DNA of 64,000 bases from Dirofilaria immitis (Eukaryota; Nematoda; Chromadorea; Rhabditida; Onchocercidae). Each line of letters opens with the position of its first letter. Within the stretch, counting starts at the first letter, position 1. The stretch covers positions 124,001 through 188,000 of the forward strand of contig JAKNDB010000067.1 of NCBI GenBank assembly GCA_024305405.1. Direction: 5' to 3'. A model generated the notes under the pieces. That model saw only the letters and a program-made list of their open reading frames with translations. It ran no database searches and was not told the DNA's origin. Of this stretch, positions 55,663 through 64,000 are shown piece by piece. The translations under genes and the position numbers were made by a program.

Positions 55663-57730
55663 ATTGTCATATAATTAATAATTGGATTGGAATGTGTGTG
55701 AAGTAACAGGGAAGATGATCATGTTGAAACTGGATATAAACTTAATAAAATAAACATATATACAAAACAATAGAAATAAAAATACGCATTTTTAATACGT
55801 GGATTAAAGAGAAGATCAAATTGTCTAATTAAAACTAACCAATCAAGAAAACAATCAAATTTTTAAATCTATATCAGTCAAATATCAGTGATATAAGTCG
55901 AAGATCTGAAAAGGAAGAAGGGATAGATTTTCGTACCAAACCATTTAAAAGGGACAAAAATCTGGAAAAAGAAACGAAATTCTGGAAAAAACTAAGCAAC
56001 ATTAGAGTGATAAAAGACAAAAAAAACAAATTCACTAACAGGTATGCATACAATAAAAAAATAATTCAATTCAAATTCTTATCAAAAATCCCACAAGCAT
56101 GATTTATGAAATCTCGTATGCCACCAAATAATCCATACAAATAATGTATTCAACTTAATATTCACATCTTTTTTCATCAAATCTTAAATTCTATCGAACA
56201 GATTTTAAGACTGAAATTTTATCATCAGAAAGAGTACATTACCATGCAAAATTGATGCGCAACTATCAAAAATTATCCTGAAATAATTGGACGGAGAACA
56301 TGACCAGAATTAAAATGCTGAAACGTTGACGAAGACAAACATGTGACAAGATCAAATAGCGGATGGTGAGAACACAAACAGGTACACTATGAAATTGCTA
56401 ATCCCTCGGTTTTTTTTTTCGCTTTACCGATTAAAAAATAAATGAAATGTTTGAATGGTATGCTTGCTGTAATATTTATATTGTTGTTCTCTCTTTTTAG
56501 CACATTAGCCGATATTTTTGCAAGTGTATCTTTCTTTTTAGAAGAACTAATTAATAAATTGACATTCTTTTTCATTTATCTTTATTTCATTATTAATATT
56601 CTTTTTCATTTCATCTTCGTAAATCATAGATGCTAGCTTTTCGAATAATTCTGATTAAAGGATTGATATGAAAACGAAATAATGAAATCAGAATATTTAT
56701 ATATTTAATCGCAATAACTCTAGTATTAACTACAGTAATTCTAATATCTTCTATCGTAATAACTACCATATCAACCACTCATATTACTTTGTGCTATATT
56801 CAATTTCTTCATAGTAAATAAGCTATATTTGAAAAAGTTTTATCAAATAAGTAATTCGCCACAACAGTCGATATGTACTCATTAGTCTCGAAAAAAACAA
56901 ATAATAATAATAGTAATAATGACAATAATAATAATATTAATAATAATAATAATGATAATCAATAATTAATAATACAGTAACAATATAGTATTGTATAATT
57001 TGTTATATGTACTAAACTACTGTAATCAAAATTCATCAATACATACATCTTTTTGCTTCCCGGATATCTCTTCAATGCTTAATTTGTAATTTCATTTTTA
57101 CCCATAGAGATTTTTGTAATAATTATTATTCTCGAAGAATCCAAGCAAATCTATAATAATTATTGTTCTTGATGAATCCAGGCAAAAATTTGTTATCATC
57201 AACTCATCATATCAATCAATTACTCATAATCATATGGAATCTGTCAGGAAGTAATAAATTTGAATTTTCAAAATACTATTGCAAGCCGTCATAATGATAT
57301 TATCAATGTCTAGAAAAAAAAATGAAACGAAACATCCTTAAATATTTGCATAAGATTGATAAGATAAATCTAAAATTATTTTTTATTTAAAAATGATATT
57401 GATATTGAAACTTTTTTTCTCGATATTATTATCAATTTTAATTATATTTTTTAAAAAATCTTATTTCTCGTTCAAATTAAATTTTTTTATAAAATAGAAA
57501 TATTGAATTTTACATTTCAATATATATATATATATAAGAGATTCATTGATTAATTCTTCCTATTCTTTGCTAATTTATATATATTTTTTTCACATTATAA
57601 AATGATAAAAAATATCACCGCGAGAATGTTAATTATTCATGCAAATATAATTTTTGCTTCTTTTTATATATCATAAAAATTTATTTTTACACTAATATTT
57701 ATTTGACATTCACAGAATCTCAAAACTTTT

Positions 57731-58068
57731 TTTGTTTATCAATATTGGATCATAACTTACCTTTGTTTATCAATATTGGATCATAACTTTCCTTTGTTTA
57801 TCAATATTGGATCATAACTTTCCTTTGTTTATCAATATTGGATCATAACTTTCCTTTGTTTATCAATATTGGATCATAACTTTCCTTTGTTTATCAATAT
57901 TGGATCATAACTTTCCTTTGTTTATCAATATTGGATCATAACTTTCCTTTGTTTATCAATATTGGATCATAACTTTCCTTTGTTTATCAATATTGGATCA
58001 TAACTTTCCTTTGTTTATCAATATTGGATCATAACTTTCCTTTGTTTATCAATATTGGATCATAATTT
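57731..58068. repeat. 31-bp satellite, 11 near-identical copies
   Basis: Unit of 31 bases containing TTTATCAATATTGGATCATA, repeated 11 times head to tail. All inner copies look identical; only the first (TTACC for TTTCC) and the last differ. There are no spacers, so it is not a CRISPR array. Confidence 0.95.
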
Positions 58069-59159
58069 TTCTATTCGTAAACAAATTTTTAGAAAATTCA
58101 TTAATATTCTTAAGACTGTTGTTCAAAAAAGAAAAAAGCAAAAATGTTGTTAAAAATATTCAATATATTTCTACGTCATTTACATATATTCCACTTCAAT
58201 TCTTATCAGTTTACAATGATTATGCTTCAGTTCAGCTAATCGATTTTGTTAATTATCTATTATCATATCAATGTTTAATCAAAATTTCGTAAAAAAAATT
58301 TATTTTAATGAATAAATGAATTTGAGTGAAAAACTATTACAAAGATATTATAGCTGAAATTTTTTTTAACCTTTTTTTCCTTTATAGCATATTTTATTTT
58401 ATTTTGAAATTATTAAAAAACATATTTATAAATAAATATCCATAATGATTAATTGTTAAGATAAGAATATACAAAATCAAAAATGCTTGTAAAATATAGC
58501 CGAAATTATTGATAAAATTTTTTTATTGATGATGAATAATGAATATTTATCATGTCATCATCATCATCATCATATTTATTTAGAAAAGAATGCTCATGAA
58601 TTTTAAGACACTACAATGAGAATGAATATTACAGTGGTGATAAGTTTGTAAATAAAAAATGTTTTCTTTTTGTTATCTCTCGATTAAATGCATAACATTT
58701 ATTTATTTATCTAAAAAAAATAACATTATCATTGCAAGGGAGAAATTACAGTTTTAACGAGATATAATCTCAAATGATTATAAAATGATATCGAATAATC
58801 AGAAGGAAAAAAGCATTACAAAAATGGCAATTGATGATAAGCTTATACGTATAAACTATATCTTTACATTTAAGCTGAAATATCTAATATTTATTTTGAA
58901 AAAAAAGTATCATTATTTCAAAAAGAAATTATTGTTCTTTCAAAATGCCATTCTGAAATAAAATAAGTGGGAGAAGTTATAAATAATGATAAGTTTATAA
59001 ATATGTGATAAATAATGATAAGCTTATAAATACTGTACTTTAACCTAAATATTGAATATTTGTTCCAAAAAAACCCAATTATTATTCTAAAGAAAAATTA
59101 CAATTTTTGTTGGACATAATTAAAAATTATTTTAAAATGATATTAAATGAAAAGAGAAA

Positions 59160-59170
59160 GGAGAAGAGAG

Positions 59171-59222
<52 letters not shown>
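59160..59222. repeat. (AG)n microsatellite
   Basis: Homopurine tract of about 60 bases, 100 bases upstream of the cathepsin start codon. Confidence 0.9.
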
Positions 59223-59227
<5 letters not shown>

Positions 59228-59319
59228 AGAAAGAATCCATTGTTATCAGCAATATATTTCTTATAAAAGGGGTAGTGGTGAAATATTGGCTAATATTATT
59301 ATCAACTTTATCAGTTAAA

Positions 59320-61901
<2,582 letters not shown>

Positions 61902-64000
61902 CTAATTAACAAATTTAACTGATAAATCGATATATCTATGTATTTTACATTCCTGTTATACTGAAGATGATCTTACTCGTTGCGGCCAGGTTTTCTTTTT
62001 GAATCCTCTTGTAACTAAGAAATCATTGTATCCATTTCCACAACTTCTTCACTGTCCATCTAATTATGCATAATAACGAAAGTGTTTATGCTATCCATTA
62101 TATTCCACCTGGCTATTTGGCTGGATTTTTAACTTTTCCTTTGGATAAATTGATCACCATCATAGGTTAACTTCAATAACTAATTTCATTTTATCCTTAT
62201 CCTAGAAATCATAATTAATTTCATTATGATCGAGAAATTTCATTCTTTCATCGTTTTCAATAGCGAATTTTTCAACGGAATTCATTATTGATGTTCGATA
62301 TGATATTTCAATGTGATCAATTAAATTTCAATAAATTTATTGCTTCGATGTTTTGATTTTAATATCAACGATATGAATTCAAATTAATTTACAAAATTAA
62401 GCTACAAATTAAAAGTAAAATGACAATAATCAATTTATCAATCACAAATTCAATAGAATGCATTAGTCGTTTAAAATAAAATGATTCTCGATTATACTAT
62501 TCTTGCCTATTATCTATTCTGATTTTTCTTTTAGCACATTAATTGGACAAAGAACTTCTTCATCATTCAATTACAAATAATCATCTTAATGATAAAATTT
62601 AAATGAAAAAAACCTTCAATTTAAATTATCAATGACAAAATTTGGAGTGGAAATACGCTCAATCTTTATGCTTAAAAATGATTAAACTTTATCACAATTG
62701 AATCATTGATAATGATAATAAATGTATGTATGTAAATATGAGAAATGACTAAGTTTATTTTTCCTCACCTTAGAATATTCAGAGATTGATAAAAAAATTT
62801 AAATCGATGTTTGAAAAAGATAGGCTAATTATAGGAAAATCATTCTATTCAATTGATTTCCTTGTATTTCAGCAATTTCTCATATTATTTTTTTACTTCA
62901 TCAGACGTTTATCAAATCTCCTGACAGCATTTTTATGGTACTAATAAAAGGATTGTTTCACTGATAGATACACATATACTTCTGAATATGAACAAAGATG
63001 GTTGGAGAATTATTTATTTCATCAAAGTAGCAAAAGAGTATATCAAATGAAACAGGAAACATGGATTATTCACTCGACTTTAACAAACTTGTGATTCGTC
63101 TATGAATGCTTTTATTGTTATGATATTATTACAAATGTATGTTTGATTGATGATAATTTGAATTTGAAAAACTTCCATTTTTATTTTTCGGTTTTTTTTG
63201 TAACTTTCATATAAGATTTTCTTTGATGATTATTTTTTCTTATCAATTAATTTCATGTTTTCGCTGTTATACCTAATAAAAGAAAGAAGAACATGACGAA
63301 ATTTTATTTCTTTATAAACTTAAATATTATCTTAGTATTCATGTATTAGCTCTTAGTTAATTGATAAGAAAGAAATAATCAACAAAAAAAGAACATAATT
63401 ATATCATTTTTTTCCCTCTTAGTTATATCATTTTTATTTTCTTGTTTTTTTTTTTTTTTTTTTATTGCGCGTTTACAATATTATTTCTTTTTCATTACAT
63501 TTCTCTCATTTATTATATTTATTTTTGTTTCTACATATATCAGATATATCTTCTCACAATATATATATATATATGTATGTATACTGGAACATTTTTCAAA
63601 TGGTATAAGAAAATAAAAAATTAGTTGATATGAGAGGTAAATCTCGAAAGATTTTTTTTTAAATAAAATTCGATTTAGAATTAGAATTAGGAATTTTGTT
63701 TAACTGTTTTCTATAGTATAGAAATATTTTATCATCTAATATCATCATGCGACTTGTTAGTTAAGATGATAGAAATTTATACATTATTTGGAATGTCTTA
63801 ATGATCATGATTTATAGAAGTGTCCCAGCAATGATGTATCTGAAATTTTGTTCTTTTTCATTCTTTTCTTCTGATAACTAAATTCTTTGTGTCTTATAAA
63901 TCATCACTCACTACAAAAGACTAAGGACCATCGAGTATATTTTATTCGGTTAATGATCAATTTAACGATCAATCAATCAGTTCATTCGACAACTACTATT
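61902..64000. other. Downstream region without a recognised gene
   Basis: About 2.1 kb of AT-rich sequence after the cathepsin stop codon, with a T run at 63446-63462 and a short TA run near 63560. The open stretch 63442-63624 starts in the T run and looks random. No exon was recognised. Confidence 0.5.

Larger units (their letters stand above)
55663..59319. other. Gene-poor region with satellite
   Basis: About 3.7 kb, very AT-rich, between the Gemin6-like gene (-) and the cathepsin (+). It contains an AAT-rich tract (about 56897-56970), an imperfect ~50-bp duplication near 57118-57186, the 31-bp satellite 57731-58068 and an (AG)n tract 59160-59222. The open stretches at 59107-59378 are translations of the AG tract. 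No gene was recognised. Confidence 0.65.

Noticed and set aside
57731..58068. CRISPR array
   Set aside because: The copies are directly adjacent with no variable spacers, and the genome is eukaryotic.

Overview
The window looks like nuclear DNA of a parasitic nematode, most likely a filarial (Onchocercidae) species. It is strongly AT-rich, full of short and medium GT...AG introns ending in TTTCAG, and rich in simple repeats. Gene order supports this: signal peptidase subunit SPCS1, mitochondrial Lon, TTC1 and NDUFA13 lie together, as I recall their homologues doing in Caenorhabditis elegans cosmid C34B2 on chromosome I. All assignments come from reading exons by eye against remembered families; no search was run.

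Layout. 1-20 kb: SPCS1 (+), LONP1 (+), an ICT1/mL62-like mitoribosomal protein without GGQ (+), TTC1 (+), then NDUFA13 (-) converging on TTC1, and RPS19 (+) divergent from NDUFA13. 21-29 kb: a 20-exon WDR11 orthologue (+). 31.5-34.8 kb: a secretory, membrane-anchored, thioredoxin-fold (PDI-like) protein (-) with a His/Gln-rich stretch. 34.8-39.7 kb: a gene-free block of simple repeats. 39.7-45.3 kb: a PNISR-like SR protein (-). 48.4-53.8 kb: a nuclear-looking protein with a FLYWCH-like Cys/His module (-). 54.4-55.7 kb: a Gemin6-like protein (-). 55.7-59.3 kb: gene-poor, with a clean 31-bp x 11 satellite. 59.3-61.9 kb: a papain-family cathepsin (+). The last 2 kb shows no gene.

The genes are mostly housekeeping. 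Several concern mitochondria (Lon, ICT1-like, NDUFA13). Others concern secretion and trafficking (SPCS1, WDR11, PDI-like), RNA processing and snRNP assembly (PNISR-like, Gemin6-like) and translation (RPS19).

The most pervasive oddity is reading frame. At about 20 places a well-conserved exon changes frame by exactly one base at an A, T, C or G run, nearly always as if one base were missing. LONP1, WDR11 and PNISR carry several each, while RPS19 and the PDI-like gene carry none and the cathepsin at most one. This is best read as consensus homopolymer error rather than gene decay, but a single raw-read check would settle it. The biological points most worth following are the GGQ-less ICT1 homologue, two GC-AG introns, the paired modules of the 48-54 kb gene, the Gemin6-like gene, and the perfect hairpins and satellite.
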